DNA from: Zanthoxylum bungeanum | Taxonomy: Eukaryota; Streptophyta; Magnoliopsida; Sapindales; Rutaceae | DNA length: 64,000 nt | Assembly (NCBI GenBank): GCA_019454045.1 | Contig: SKCR01031802.1 | Span: 62,001-126,000 of the forward strand | Reading direction: 5' to 3' | In this document: positions 24,960 to 37,539 of the stretch, in pieces | How positions within the stretch are numbered: the first letter of the stretch is position 1 | Layout: the number at the start of each line of letters is the position of its first letter | Notes under the pieces: model-generated | Databases searched by the model: none | What the model was told of the DNA's origin: nothing | Seen by the model: only the letters and a program-made list of their open reading frames with translations | Translations under genes and position numbers: made by a program

Positions 24960-26043
24960 ATTAATTTTATCTCTCTAAATTAATCCCAGATTAATTCTAA
25001 TTTAAGTCAACTGTCATCGGTGAATCATTGGGAAGCGACCCAAGAGATCTCTGGATATGTTGGCAGTAAATCCGGTTATCGGACTATCCGATAAAGTAAG
25101 TACCTCGTACCACGTGCTTACCGACTTACAAGACATCGTTGGCTTCTAGTAAAGCACCGTGCCTACCCAATTCTCCAGAAATATTCTTACTGGAATATAT
25201 AATCTATGTCAGGCGTAGTATACGTCGTATTGCGTATAGCGATCCAGTATCTGATGTCACGTGCAAGGCCTGAGGCTGGAATAGTGTCTGCCCCGTACGA
25301 AGCACATATCGGATATCGAGCAACTAGTCTATTTGAATCGGATAATCATGACCTTGTCATATTATCTCGATGGTTGCAACACTATAGAGAACTAGTTCTG
25401 AATCCCTGCGTGATCATCATCTCCATATGTCTGAAGTGATACTTTCATCTTGACATCATATCCAATACACTACGATTCTCAATAAACCTAGAAGAGGCGC
25501 ACACAGAACCTGTTAAAGCCCTGGACGACCAAAACGAAAGTTTACCGATTGTCGCAAGTACTAGCGATGCAAGTCTCAGGTTAAGACCAAATACACCTAC
25601 CCTGAAGCGGACTCCCATAGACACATATACATACTACCAACGGGATTCCGCGGGGTCTATCCAGAGCGAAGCTATTTTCCGTACCATCGGTAAAACACAA
25701 CCTCTTATCGTACTTGCATAAGTATCCAATACTTAAACATATGAGAACTGTGTCGTTATGCCCTCACAATGCGCACAAGTGCAATACTAGTCTATTCCGC
25801 CTTATCGATGTCCAGTCTCGATAATACCACGACTAGGGATATTTAATGATTAAACCTTTATGGATTGATACTGTCTCATATCATCTCAATCCGGAACTAA
25901 TCATAAGGACTTCTACCATTTCTATATCAAAGTAAATAAATTATGAAACGGTAAAATGCAATTTCATTACTACATAGTTAATTTTGTACAAAAACACAAT
26001 GTCTTTTACAAACAGTGACGCTATGGGTCATAATTGTCTAACA
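24960..26043 (-). repeat. B left LTR (3' LTR), second part
   Basis: Resumes after C and its target copy CTCAG (24955-24959). It matches the right B LTR from about 45953 to 47036 and ends GTCTAACA. On the minus strand this is the start of the 3' LTR. The polypurine tract on the minus strand, AGTGGGAGAT, lies at 26044-26053. Confidence 0.9.
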
Positions 26044-26057
26044 ATCTCCCACTTGGC

Positions 26058-27780
26058 CTATAGCCAGTCACTCAAGCATCTAACACCTGAACTATGTATA
26101 TGTTTCTCAAACTTCTGCTGTGAAATAGCTTTCATCAGCGGATCTGCAATGTTGTCATCTGATGCGACCTTCTCGATCTTCACATCACCACGATCTATGA
26201 TCTCACGAATCAGATGGAAACATCGAAGAACATGCTTGGATCGTTGATGAGACCGCGGTTCCTTAGCCTGCGCTATAGCCCCGTTATTGTCACAATACAA
26301 TGGAACGGGGTCAGTTGCTAACGGAACTACTCCTAATCCAATTAGGAATTTTCGGATCCAAACTGCTTCATTTACTTCTTCGGCTACAGCAATGTACTCC
26401 GCTTCTGTTGTTGAATCGGCAACAGTAGCTTGCTTGGAAGATTTCCAGCTCACTGCTCCGTTATTCAAACAAAATATGTACCCGGATTGTGACTTGTAGT
26501 CGTCTTTATCGGTTTGGAAACTTGCATCGGTATACCCAGTTACCTCAAGTTCTCCATCCCCATAGATTAAGAAGGCATCCTTAGTTCATCTAAGATACTT
26601 AAGGATGTTCTTAACTGTCATCCAGTGACCATCACCTGGATCGGCCTGATAACGACTACACATGCTCAAAGCATACGAGACATCAGGTCGCGTACATATC
26701 ATGGCATACATGATCGATCCGACTGTCGAGGCAAACGGTATCCGACTCATGTTGTTTCTCTCATCTTGAGTTTTAGGACACATGTCCTTAGATAGAGTGA
26801 TGCCATGTGACACTGGTAACAGTCCCCTCTTGGACTGATCCATGTTGAATCTTTTCAACACTTTGTCAATGTACGTGCTCTGGGAGAGTCCAAGCAGCTT
26901 TCTAGATCTATCCCGGTAGATCTTTATTCCTAAAATATAAGCTGCTTCTCCCAGATCTTTCATGGAGAATTTTAATGAAAGCCAAGCTTTCACCGATGTT
27001 AACATGGGAATGTCATTGCCCATAAGCAATACATCGTCAACATAAAGGACAATAAAAGTAAGTGCTCTCCCACTAACCTTCTTGTATATACAAGGATCAT
27101 CTTCGTTTTGAATGAAATCATATTCTTTTATGATCTCATCAAAACGTTGGTTCCATGATCGCGATGCTTGCTTCAGTCCATAAATGGACCGATTTAACTT
27201 AGAAAACCTTGTTTGCAAGTTTAGGAACGATAAAACCGTCAGGCTATTGCATATAAACATCCTCCAAAAGGTTTGCGTTAAGGAAATCCGTTTTAACGTC
27301 CATCTGCCATATCTCGTAATCGAAATATGCAGCAATAACAAGCATTATCCGAATGGATTTAATCATGGCAACGGGTGAGAAAGTTTCGTCGTAATCGACA
27401 CCATGTCGTTGACGATACCCATTCGCTACAAGCCTAGCTTTGTACGTTTATACGTTGCCATCCATGTCGGTCTTCTTCTTGAAGACCCATTTGCAACCAA
27501 TAAGCTTTACGCCTTCTAGTGCATCAACCAGTGTCCAGACTTGGTTGGTGTACATGGAATCCATTTCAGACTTCATGGCTTCTTGCCATAAAGCGGAATC
27601 GATATCTTGTATCGCTTCCTCATACGTAGCCGGTTCAGTATCCTCAATGAGATTAATATCTACATGAGGTGAGATCAGAAACTCATACCTCTCAAGTTGT
27701 ATCCTGATTCTCTCCGACCTACGCGGTCCTTGTGTAATAGAAGATTGTGGTACAGTCTCATCCCGGATGGACTGTTCTTG
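26058..27780 (-). pseudogene. Copia B reverse transcriptase and RNase H
   Basis: RT motifs on the minus strand: LNRSIYGLKQASRSWNQRFDE, VLYVDDVLLMGND (YVDD box at 27033-27044), FSMKDLGEAAYILGIKIYRD. RNase H: WKSSKQATVADSTTEAEYIA, LYCDNNGAIAQAKEP, NIADPLMKAI. It ends at 26058. Defects seen are one TGA (26586-26588, after KNILKYLR) and one frameshift near 27200, upstream of which the QMDVKT-type region must be read in another frame. The rest is continuous, so this polymerase was lost recently. It lies just inside the 3' LTR, as expected for copia. Confidence 0.88.
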
Positions 27781-28860
27781 TTACGTTGAGGATTCTATGC
27801 CAGAAACAGTATCACTCTGATTTTCATCAAGTTCTACTTTCCTCCCACTAACCACTGCATTTAGGAATTCCTTCTCAAGGAAAACCGTATGTAGAGCAAC
27901 AAATACTTTGTTCTCTCGTGGGTGATAGAAGTAATATCCTTTGGTTTCCCTAGGATATCCTACGAATAGGCATTTATCCGACTTGGGCTCAAGTTTGGTA
28001 CCTTCCAAATGTTTGACGTATGCCCAGCATCCCCAAATCTTCAGGAATGAGAAACCCGGTTTCTTTCCTGTCCATATCTCATATGGTGTCTGTTGTATAG
28101 ACTTTGACGGAACCTTATTCAAAATAAGAATTGCACTGTTTAATGCATATCCCCAGAAGGAAATAGGTAGCTCAGTGCGACTCATCATAGACCTTACCAT
28201 GTCCAACAAAGTTCAGTTTCTCCGTTCGGACACACCGTTTAATTGTGGTGTTTCAGGAGGAGTCCACTGTGAAAGAATACCATATTCTTTCAAGTAATCT
28301 AGAAACTCATTGCTCAAGTATTCGCCACCACGGTCCGACCGTAATGTCTTTATACTATTGTCGGTCTGTTTTTCAACTTCGTGTCGAAACTTTTTGAATT
28401 TCTCAAAAGTTTCCGACTTGTGTCTCATAAGATACACATAACCATAACGTGATGCATCATCCGTAAAGGTTACGAAGTATTCGTATCCACCTCTAGCCTG
28501 GTTAGACATGGGCCCACAAACGTCACTATGAACGAGGGCTAACAGTTCGGTGGCACGTACACCTTTACCGCTAAAAGGTGATTTAGGCATTTTGCCTAAT
28601 AAGCAAGATTCGCAGACGTCATATGAATTTGGATCAAATCCGTCCAAGTACCCACTCTTCGAAAGTGTGGATATGCGAGTCTTGTTAATGTGTCCCAGAC
28701 GACAGTGCCAAATATAAGTTTCATCTTTGTTACTTAGTTTGAGCATTTTGTTTGTTACATTATATGTTTGAGATTGATTTATATTCAAAATATAAAGACC
28801 ATTATTAGCATCAGCATAACATATCTCAAAATCATCTTTATAAACAAAACACCCAGTGTT
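27781..28860 (-). pseudogene. Copia B integrase
   Basis: Continues the gag-PR frame after a TGA at 28861-28863. Zinc region IWHCRLGHINKTRI ... CESCLLGKMPK. Catalytic Asp in LVHSDVCGP, second Asp in LRSDRGGEYLSNEF, Glu in GVSERRN. Immediately after the Glu motif there is a TGA at 28213, where an Arg codon is expected. The frame then continues (LLDMVRSMMSRTELPISFWGYAL, FVGYPRETKGYYFY) to a stop at 27781. All DDE residues are intact. Two of the stops fit C-to-T decay, consistent with methylated, silenced DNA. Confidence 0.87.
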
Positions 28861-30021
28861 TCAGAATAAAAAAGTGTACCCGCATTGGGTCAAACAAGAT
28901 ACACAGATAATATTCCTAGTCAAACTAGGTAGATAATAACAATCTGAAAGTTTAAGTACATGCCCCGAAGGCAGTTCTAAAACAAAAGTGCCAATGGCCA
29001 AAACGGCGACTGGTGCCCCATTTCCAACGCGTAGATCAATCTCCCCTGAGGCCAGTCTCCTGCTAATCTGCAGATCCTGCACATCAGTACATATATGAGT
29101 ACCACAACCAGAATCAAAAATCCAATTTTTTAAACTAGAAGTAGTCATGTTTATCTCTATAACAAACATTCCTGAATCCGGTGCCTTGCCCGCTTTAATC
29201 TCCTTCTGGAGCGCATTGTACTCGCGGCAGTCACGCTTCCAGTGACCCCGCTTGCCGTACTGGAGGCAAACATCCTGAGATTTGTCCTTAGGCTTCCCAT
29301 AAGCCTTTGACGATTTGGCCTTGCCCTTTCCTTTATGCTTCTTCTTCTTCACACCTCCAGTCGCCTTGAGCCCAGCCCTCGGTGTATGAGATGTCGAAGC
29401 AAAGTGCGCCTCGCGCTTGTTGCCCTTAAGCAGCTCTTTCTCAGCTTCCTTGAGAACCGACAATAAGGCTCCAAGAGTATCATCAGTGTTCATCAAATTA
29501 TAGTTTATGATGAATTGTCTCCAAGTGTCGGGGAGAGATTGCAGGACCATATCTATGGTAATCTCAGCCTCAAAGACTATCCCCATCTCAGCTAGCTCAT
29601 CTATGTCAGCAATCATCTGTGCCACATGGGACTCAACAGACATGCCTTCTGACAAACGTGAACGAAAGAGCTTCTTTACTATCTCATATCTCCGTGACCT
29701 ACGGTTAGATCGGTGAAGATCTTGCAACCTTGCCAACATGTTATAGGGATCCAAGTCCCTGATCTGTCGACGGAAATGTTGAGTCATAGAAGCAAGCAGA
29801 ATAGACTGAGCAGTATCACAATCATCGCTGTTAGTCTTCCAAAGCTCTAGCTCAAGTAGCTCATCAGGTTTGGGCTTAGGCCCAAGAGGTCTCTGTATAG
29901 TATATAGTAGCCTCTCGGCTCCAAGGACTATCCTTAGATTCATTTCCCAATCGGCAAAGTTCGTGCCCTTGAAGACATTTTCGCCCATGATAATGTCTCG
30001 GACATTTCCCTTTCCAGTCAT
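28861..30021 (-). CDS. Copia B gag-protease ORF (386 residues)
   Basis: The ATG at 30021 (minus strand) gives MTGKGNVRDIIMGENVFKGT and a 386-residue frame ending in TGA at 28861. Residues 1-200 are a UBN2/Retrotran_gag_2 capsid type (NFADWEMNLRIVLGAERLL, LHRSNRRSRRYEIVKKLF, VLQSLPDTWRQFIINYN). A basic Lys/Gly stretch follows (223-248). The zinc knuckle at 252-265 reads CLQYGKRGHWKRDC, so its second Cys is Tyr, which should weaken RNA binding. The protease motif DSG is at 303-305 (WIFDSGCGTHIC) and looks intact. In related elements the frame continues into integrase; here a TGA cuts it. It is the longest open copia frame in the window but probably not productive. Confidence 0.85.
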   Translation of the reverse strand: MTGKGNVRDIIMGENVFKGTNFADWEMNLRIVLGAERLLYTIQRPLGPKPKPDELLELELWKTNSDDCDTAQSILLASMTQHFRRQIRDLDPYNMLARLQDLHRSNRRSRRYEIVKKLFRSRLSEGMSVESHVAQMIADIDELAEMGIVFEAEITIDMVLQSLPDTWRQFIINYNLMNTDDTLGALLSVLKEAEKELLKGNKREAHFASTSHTPRAGLKATGGVKKKKHKGKGKAKSSKAYGKPKDKSQDVCLQYGKRGHWKRDCREYNALQKEIKAGKAPDSGMFVIEINMTTSSLKNWIFDSGCGTHICTDVQDLQISRRLASGEIDLRVGNGAPVAVLAIGTFVLELPSGHVLKLSDCYYLPSLTRNIICVSCLTQCGYTFLF

Positions 30022-30391
30022 CTTGGCTCCGATAGTCCAACTATCTAGTCAATGATATCTGGGTACAGTCTAACTGTTACAAGAAAAATAACATTGTATT
30101 AGTCCAACTAAAATAATTTTGATGAAATAATTTAAAAGCGCGTAAAGCTAAGTATCTGAATGAAATTGCAAATTCAATACTAGCCTCCCACTATTTTTCG
30201 GCGAGTCTCTAACCCTCCGTCGAGTACTCGGGAAACCTAGTTTCCTAGTGGGCTATGATCCCGTTAAATAACATACAACCTTGACTTTGGCCAACAAGCT
30301 GTATGATATTTAACTAGGTAGATCTCTAAGATCAATTGGATCTCATCCAATTCCTAGATCCGGTAGGTGGACCTCCAAGTCCGAAACATAT
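30022..30391 (-). other. Distal leader of copia B, next to the D insertion
   Basis: Non-coding. It contains CTTGACTTTGGCCAACAA near 30282, a motif seen twice more at about 43392 and 43481 in the other leader part, so the leader has dispersed short repeats. It ends with the D target copy CATAT (30387-30391). Confidence 0.6.
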
Positions 30392-31823
30392 TGTAGACAT
30401 TGCATTTTTGCATGTGAAACCCGATGATGAGTCTCAATTGGAGGCACTACTTTTTTAGTCGAGGAAGTTGCGGGAAACGATCGTCGGAAGGGAATCAGCA
30501 TTTTGTTAGTTTTTATTCGCTGGATTAGCTTCGGGTTTGCTTGTTGGACCTCCGTGTTAAAACACATGTCACAAATTAAAAATAATCAAAACATTTAAAA
30601 CACATCTCACAAATTTTAATTAAAACCAATTGAAATTAAATTAAAGTTAAAACGAAACCAATTAATTAATTCCAATTCAAATTAAATAAAACAAATTAAA
30701 TTTAAATCAAATAAATTAAATCTAATACACACCCAAATTAAATAATTATTAATTAAATTAAAAAATTAACTAAATAAAATATCAATTAAAATAAATAAAT
30801 AAATAAAATATTTACCAAACATAAAATAAGTATATGCATAATATAAACTAATCAAATATAATCATTCCTAACTAAATAATATATTTACCAATCTAAAATA
30901 TTTGACTTCCTAATCAACACCAATCTAATCTTGTAACTTCCTAATTTAAAATATTTTGTCCCCCTTCAATCTTGTGTATACCATTCTTGAAAAGCCTAAA
31001 TTAGAAACCAAGATCCATTCCTTGTGAGACAAAGACAAACACTAATCCTCCTCTATATAAACAACACTAAACCAAATCCATTGTCTCCTTCACACGCACA
31101 GCCCACTAGCTTCAATCAACCTGCGCGCACAAAGCACATAGCCAACTGACCATCAACAGCTCCTCCTTCACGCAAATAACCCATTCAACAGCCCCTCAAC
31201 ACACCCTAACTCCACGCATAACAACCATCAATACAGCAGCTTAACTTCGCACACCAACTGACCTTCAACAAACTGCCTCCCTTCACCGCAAATTACCGAC
31301 TGCCCAGCCCTCGTTGCACACCGAAAACACCTCCCAAATAACCCCAAAAACAGTAGCTACATACACCAAAAACTGCACAAAACAGTGACCAGAAACTACT
31401 CCCGAAACCCTTCCAAAACGGCAGCCCTTTACCCTCCAAAAATGCATAAAATAGTCCCCAAACAGTGAACAAACACACCTGAATAGTGACCAGAAAACCG
31501 CGAGGAAATAGCAGCAAAACGGAGTGAAAACAGTGACCAAAATAGCAAAACGGCGAGCTAAGACGTTAATCCAGTGAACCGGAAGAGTTGCGGAGTGATA
31601 GCCCTTCCGACGGCCGTGAAACGCGAGTCCGAAAGTCGACATAAAAGGTTAGACCTGAGGGTATTTTTCCTATCATTCTCATCTATCTTTTTAATTGTTT
31701 TAGTCGTTTCTATCGCATGAGAGTCGTTTATAAATGCATGTTGTGGCCCTTGAGTAGATAAATATGCATGGATTACAAAATATTGTATGTTGTGGCTTTG
31801 GAATAAAATGAAAGATGTGTCAA

Positions 31824-31929
31824 CTCTCGCGGTATATCGGATGGAAACCAAGACATAAATTTCATAGCCGATTCCGAATGGACGGTAGTATGATCTGTGC
31901 TCGGGATACAACTCCACGTACCGCTTGAG
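31824..31929 (+). other. Conserved structured block, D left LTR, copy a
   Basis: Closing stem GCGGTA/TACCGC with the same 84-nt spacing as in C, where it reads GTGGTA/TACCAC. A base pair has changed on both sides. Flanked by CTC/GAG. Confidence 0.6.
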
Positions 31930-32009
31930 TAAAGGCACCTTCTTTTGTTTTATGTTGCTTTGATTTATTTATTTTTTGTCATTTGAATTCTGCATTTTAC
32001 TTGTTTATG

Positions 32010-32560
32010 CATAATGCAATCGAGCGCATGGGCTTAGTAAGTCAGATTAAAGGTCCCCTATTTGGAGGGTTTAAAATCCTTTACCACGATGCTTTGCCGC
32101 GCCGGTTGATGTGTGTTCGGTTGGTTGCAAGATATGTTCAATCGGGCATACTAAGTTTGATATTATTGTTTTTTTTAATTCTTTGTATGCATGATTCAAT
32201 CGAGCGCATGGGCCTAGTAAGTGCGATGAAAGGTCTCCTATTTGGAGGGATTAAAACCCTTTACCACGATGCTTTGCCGCGCCGGTTGATGTGTGTTCGG
32301 TTGGATGCGAGATATGTTCAATCGAGCATACTAAGTTTGATATTATTGTTTTTTAATTCTTTGTATGCATGATGCAATCGAGTGCATGGGCTTAGTAAGT
32401 GCGATGAAAGGTCCTCTGTTTGGAGGGGTTAAAGTCCTTTACCACGATGCTTTGCCGCGCTGGTTGATGTGTTTTCGGTTGAATGCAAGATATATTCAAT
32501 CGGACATACTAAATTTCATATAGTTATCTTTATCTTTGTACTCATTATAACGAAAGTCGC
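32010..32560 (+). repeat. 178-180 bp tandem repeats (x3) in D left LTR
   Basis: Anchored by CGAGCGCATGGG at 32021, 32201 and about 32379. Homologous to the 175-bp repeats of C. Same set in the right LTR at about 41090-41620. Confidence 0.88.
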
Positions 32561-33602
32561 ATGGGCTTATTGTGTTGGATTAAAAGGTTCTCCATTCGGG
32601 GGAAGAAAAGCCTAAAAGGCTACCTTTACCACAATATTTGCCGTGTCTTTCATCTATTGATTGCATCGTCTATCCCCGTCTTGGCTCGACCTATTGTCAT
32701 TGGTGTACCCATATTCTCAGCCTTTGCACCTTCCTTTATTCATGTAAAACATAGCCCACAAACACGTTCACTGCCCCTTTGGCCAATTCACAGCCGCACT
32801 CACCAATTGCCTTCAACAGCACCATACAAGCTTCACGCACCTGCTCATAAACCCTCAAAACCGCCACTATCTCCACACCAAACACGTAGCCATCACGCCC
32901 TTGCCATCTAACCTTCACACTAATTACTTAGCCACTCCATTCATGTGCCACCTCATAAGCCATTAGGGCCATTTTCACGTTAAAAAAGAAAAGACCACGC
33001 ATAACAGCCCTAACTTGACGCTAAAACCCACACCCTTCTACTTGTCATGAAGCCCTCACTCTCGCCTAGCCACGCATACTGCCCAATAGCCAAAACCCAC
33101 TCACAACCTGCACCTTGACAACGCCACACGTCCCTTAACAAAGCCCAAATCAGCAACCCCTCTCCACTGACCGACAACACAAAGGCCACAGCCTCACAGA
33201 CCCTACATAAATCAAACACGTAAACAGTCCACGCCTAACCCTCCGCACAGCCTCCATGCCTCACAAATTACTACCCTTCACGCACACTTGCCCTCCACGT
33301 TGACAGTCTTCACACACTCAAACAATTCACGCAATTCGCCTGCTATTGAGCCGCTTACCATAAGCACAACTCCTCATGTCATAAAGCCATCTTGCACTCA
33401 CGCACCCACTCACAACTCTCACATAAAGCCAACTATACCATTCATGCATGTATTATGAAATCTCATATAGTCATTCTTATCTTTGTACGCATCATAATGA
33501 AAAGCATGTTTATTCCATTGGTTGCATCATTTACCTTAGTCTTGGCTTAACGTATTATAATTCATATATCTATGTCATGATAGCATTTGAGTATTATTTC
33601 TT

Positions 33603-33698
33603 GTGGTATATCGGATGGAAACCCAGACATAAATTTCGTAGCCGATTCCGAATGGACGGTAGTGCGGTCTGTACTTGGGATACAATTCCACGTACCAC
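33603..33698 (+). other. Conserved structured block, D left LTR, copy b
   Basis: GTGGTA (33603-33608) pairs with TACCAC (33693-33698), 84 nt between them. The outer CTC/GAG extension is missing. Confidence 0.55.
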
Positions 33699-34119
33699 TT
33701 GTAAAAGTGCTCACATGTGTGCTTGTGTGGTTAGTGTGTGCTTGTGCTTGTGAATACAATATGCCAATGAAGTTGTATGTTCGTTGCTACTTTGATGTAC
33801 TTTCAAGCATGCAATCTCAGATGTGAAATATATGTAAATTTAGGTGTAAGTTTTATTTTTGTGCATATGGATTTAGAAGCATGATACTCTTGGAAATAAG
33901 TGTTACTCAAGCTTGATTAAATTATTACACAAATCCTTTCATTAAAAGTGACATAAGTAAGAGACCATTCCAAACCCAACGGTTTGAGGTTTTCCATTGC
34001 GAGGGGTGAGTGCGGCCTTAAATCTCATTTTCTCGGTTCACACCGGGTGGCGACTCCATACTCCCGACTAGGCTGTGAGCCTAGAACAGCATGTGTCGCC
34101 CAGTTCCTGTGTTCCCACA

Positions 34120-35279
34120 GTCTGGCGACTCCACTGGGGATAGAGAATCGGCCCCAAAATATTGTCTTGTAATGTTTGGATTTATGTTCTAATTGACCGT
34201 GTCTATAGTGGAATAAATGGGGGTTTAATCAAAGGCATTTTGAGGCTAGGTAATGGTTTGGTGTCTTCCTTCACTCACTACCTTTCTAGAAGGAAAAGCT
34301 GTGAGGACACCTATATAGCCATCTACTCGTAGCCTATTGTGATGACTAATTTGGAGGACTCGTTGTTTATTCCTGACACCAAGCGATAAGAGCCTAAGAG
34401 GCTTGGGTATTTAATTGAGCCTCGCTCCACCCTCCCTCTGGGGAATCTACAATGGGAAGTCCATTTGATATTCAGTCACACACCATAGCTCGTTGGCACG
34501 TATCTTAGTGTATAAAAAAGGGTGCGCTCACTTGGTCGCTCGAACCCTTGATTGGGAAGACCTAGTTGTGGGCCACCCTTCGCCGGTGAGAGCCTTGGTC
34601 TATACTCTTACGAACCCACCCATAGACCGGGGTTGTATGGTTAAAGTAACAATTATTTCCTTGAGTATGTGCTTGTGGACCATCCTCATTTGGATGCAGT
34701 TGGACTATTGTCAGAAATGCGAACTTGCTGGGCCATTTAAACTGGGGCGAGTTCGTACCTTATGACCATTAGGCCCAAAGCTTCTGAAATGTTGATGGGC
34801 CATTATGTAGAAATTATTTTTTTATGCTTGAATTATCTTGTTATGTTTGTGTTTTGGACCATCGTTATTTGGATCCAGTTGGACCTTTTGTCAAGAGATG
34901 TGAACTTGTTAGGCCATTTAAACTGGGACGAGTTCGTTTCCTTTGACAGTTGGGCCAAAGGCTTCTAAAATGCCGATGGGCCATTTTATATATTGGCCTT
35001 TTATCATCTGAAGTTATTTGGTTATGTTATCGCGAAGTGTAAACCTGTTGGGCCATTTCAACTGGGACAAGTTTGCACCGCGCAATAATATGATTGAACA
35101 CTTTAAAATGATAATGGGCCAATTAGTGTAAATTATTTTATAAGCTTATTTATTCCATACATCGCATACATGACATGCACTCATGCATACACGCATCATG
35201 CTAACCCCCTTTTGTGTTAAAAGCCATCATAGATACCCGTTGGGTTGGGGGAAGACTTGTCAGAAGACCATCAGCCAAT
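34120..35279 (+). other. Leader of element D
   Basis: Collinear with the C leader, including three GGCCATTTAAACTGGG-type repeats at 34731, 34912 and 35051. Its conservation in a region without an ORF suggests a role in the RNA (packaging, priming or translation), but that is inference. Confidence 0.7.
34123..34140 (+). other. Primer binding site of element D
   Basis: TGGCGACTCCACTGGGGA three nucleotides after the LTR end, identical to that of C. Confidence 0.75.
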
Positions 35280-36059
35280 ATGAATGAGTCAGCCAACGAG
35301 GGATCCCGCCTGGATCAATTGGAGACCAAAATAACAGGAATTGTTGAGATATTGCAAGCTCTGACTAATGTTGTGACCAGTTTGACCGCACTCTGTATAG
35401 CCGATAGCAGAGAGATGAACAATCAGAATGAAAAGACCATCGGGGAACCTTCGGAGACCAAACTCCCTCATTCCGATATCGCCTCTATCAGAAACAGACG
35501 ATTCTCCAATCTTGGTAGACCTTTGTCAAAGGTGTTTAAGAAACTGAAGATGCAAGGACTTCTAAAACCCTTAAAACCTAGACCACTTCCTAACCCTGTG
35601 CCACCGTACCTCAACCTAAATCAGTATTGTTACTTCCACCAAGAAATGGGCCATGAAACTAATAATTGCATCCGCCTTTGGCATGAAACACAAAACCTCA
35701 TTGATGCCCATAAAATACCAAACCCGGAAAAAGAACAAGCCAACATACACAGAAAACCTCCACCTACCCACATTATTGACTCCGGCCTACCCGACAATCT
35801 TGTCTTCCCAACCCACAACTACCAAACTCCTTGCACGGGGATACGAGGCAACAGTGGTAAAAATGAAATAAAGCAAAGGGAGGATCTTTGGGAAAACTTC
35901 TCAGACAGTTATGAGACATGGGTTGCAAAAGGAAAAAGTGAATGGGAAGAAGAACTATTGTACCTGGAGAAATTGATGGTTGAAGGAAATAAGAAAGCAA
36001 TGGAAAATAAAGTTGCAATTTATGGAGATGTTTGTCTCCCAGCTCTTATTCAGTTGTGA
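35280..36059 (+). CDS. Element D gag-derived ORF lacking the capsid domain (259 residues)
   Basis: I chose the ATG at 35280 because MNESANEGSRLDQLETK corresponds to the start of the C gag at 18752. The N-terminal coiled-coil-like part (residues 1-70) passes directly into SDIASIRNRRFSNLGRPLSKVFKKL. In C that segment follows the roughly 170-residue Retrotrans_gag domain, so D has lost the domain without losing the frame. The zinc-knuckle-like YCYFHQEMGHETNNC is kept, followed by a Pro-rich and then acidic tail (WVAKGKSEWEEELLYLEKLM) longer than in C. The similar sequence after the stop (FINRDIDFVYLFEPFL, 36068 on) lies in another frame. It may be a nucleic-acid-binding accessory protein, or simply a remnant. 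Confidence 0.65.
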   Translation: MNESANEGSRLDQLETKITGIVEILQALTNVVTSLTALCIADSREMNNQNEKTIGEPSETKLPHSDIASIRNRRFSNLGRPLSKVFKKLKMQGLLKPLKPRPLPNPVPPYLNLNQYCYFHQEMGHETNNCIRLWHETQNLIDAHKIPNPEKEQANIHRKPPPTHIIDSGLPDNLVFPTHNYQTPCTGIRGNSGKNEIKQREDLWENFSDSYETWVAKGKSEWEEELLYLEKLMVEGNKKAMENKVAIYGDVCLPALIQL

Positions 36060-37539
36060 TCCAGCATTTATTAATAGAGACATTGATTTTGTCTATTTGT
36101 TCGAACCTTTTCTTAATGATAATAAAAATGTTCATTTCGTTAACTTGCCTGAGTCTCTGCAACATGAGTATGTTTGACAAAAGTATTCAACCTTGGTACT
36201 ATGATACTCATCAATATTTCGAACCCGGTGAATTTTTGAAGAAGCAATTAGAAAAGACATGATAGCCATTCAGCAATGGGAAACGGGACAGTAAGACTGT
36301 CGGATTCAGAGGATAATGAGTTCACCGGGCCGATCGACATGAACAGATTGAAAAAGTACTTTACTTGAGGAAGAAAAGACCGAGCAGTCACCAAGGGAAT
36401 TGGCGGAAGACCTAACCCGACGGGATAAGAAACACATGCATGCATGCATACACGTAACCCATTTTGCATCCTTTTTGTGTTTGTTTTGTTTTGTGTTCAC
36501 AGGTTTTGAAGAAGAAAAGAGAAAGTGGCAAAGACAAGCTATTCAGAATTAACGAAAGCACAATATCGGATTCGAGTAATAATCTGAGGGTTGAGGCCCA
36601 CATTGGTGTTAGATTCAGGTATTTATTTGAGGGTTGAGACCCACATTGATGTTGGTATTGAGGAGGAATCCCAGGGTTAAGGCCCACATGAGTTTGAGTT
36701 TCGGAAATGGATCTCGGGGGGTGAAGCCCATATTATCAGAAGATGACGGAAGAATTCTGTGGAATGAAAAAAAAAATGAGAGAAGGAAATCTTTGATAGT
36801 TAGACATATGTCCGGTGATGACATTGTTTATTGTAGGGAGAAGCTTGAGAAACGATAAGTGCGAGACGTGCTCTCGTCCGGTATTCTGAATAGATTGATC
36901 TCAGTTGGACTCGCGAGCACTTGATTACGGGATCTCAACAGTGGAAACCTGAGTGGTTGGCAAGATGACTAGCCGAAGGGATGATGGATCGGTGAATGAC
37001 CGTTTGCCTGGATGTCCACCCTGGTTTACTTATGCTACGATATATGATATGGTTGGAAGCAAAGAAAGTCTCTAAAAAGAAAAGAAAAATATACCGCCTA
37101 TAACCGATAAGCGTGAAGCTACCCATGGGCGAGTATTAGGACACCATGAGGAGAAATGCTACCTTAAAGGGTAAGTGTGTCAAAAAAAAACGATGAAAAG
37201 AAAGAGACAAGAAAAGAAAAAGAAGACCATATCATGTTGAGTATGCCGAAGTAATCACATAAAGTGATCAAGACATCCAGATTGGTTAGACCCACTGGTC
37301 CGATTCTCCGAAGCGAAATCATCAAGTTGGCTAACTTAAGGAAAATGCTGTAAAAGAACCTTTGCACACACACACTAGGAGTCTAGTTCAGACCACCTAT
37401 TCAGACGATTGGAGTTGAGCGTATCGAGTACTTTGAAGATTCTCCAGCTTTGACGCGAAGCATTCGTTGAGGACGAATATATGTCTAGCTATCAAGATTA
37501 TCTCGCGAGAGACAATACAATATGTTGGAATGGAACATC
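36060..37539 (+). other. Post-gag region of element D, no intact gene
   Basis: The first 500 bp is the counterpart of 19917-20549 in C. The rest (36560-37540) has no credible coding sequence. Isolated GGGTTGAGGCCCACATT-type units at 36588, 36632 and 36673 are early members of the array that follows. Confidence 0.55.

Larger units (their letters stand above)
30392..34119 (+). repeat. D left LTR, 3.73 kb
   Basis: Matches 39468-43229 with few differences. A gap of about 36 bp near 34052, where the right LTR has TTATTCTCCGGTTTAGTCCC, explains most of the length difference. TATA box CTCTATATAAAC at 31051-31062. Contains two structured blocks and three 178-180 bp repeats. The region 32740-33440 is a CA-rich stretch absent from C. 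Confidence 0.9.
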
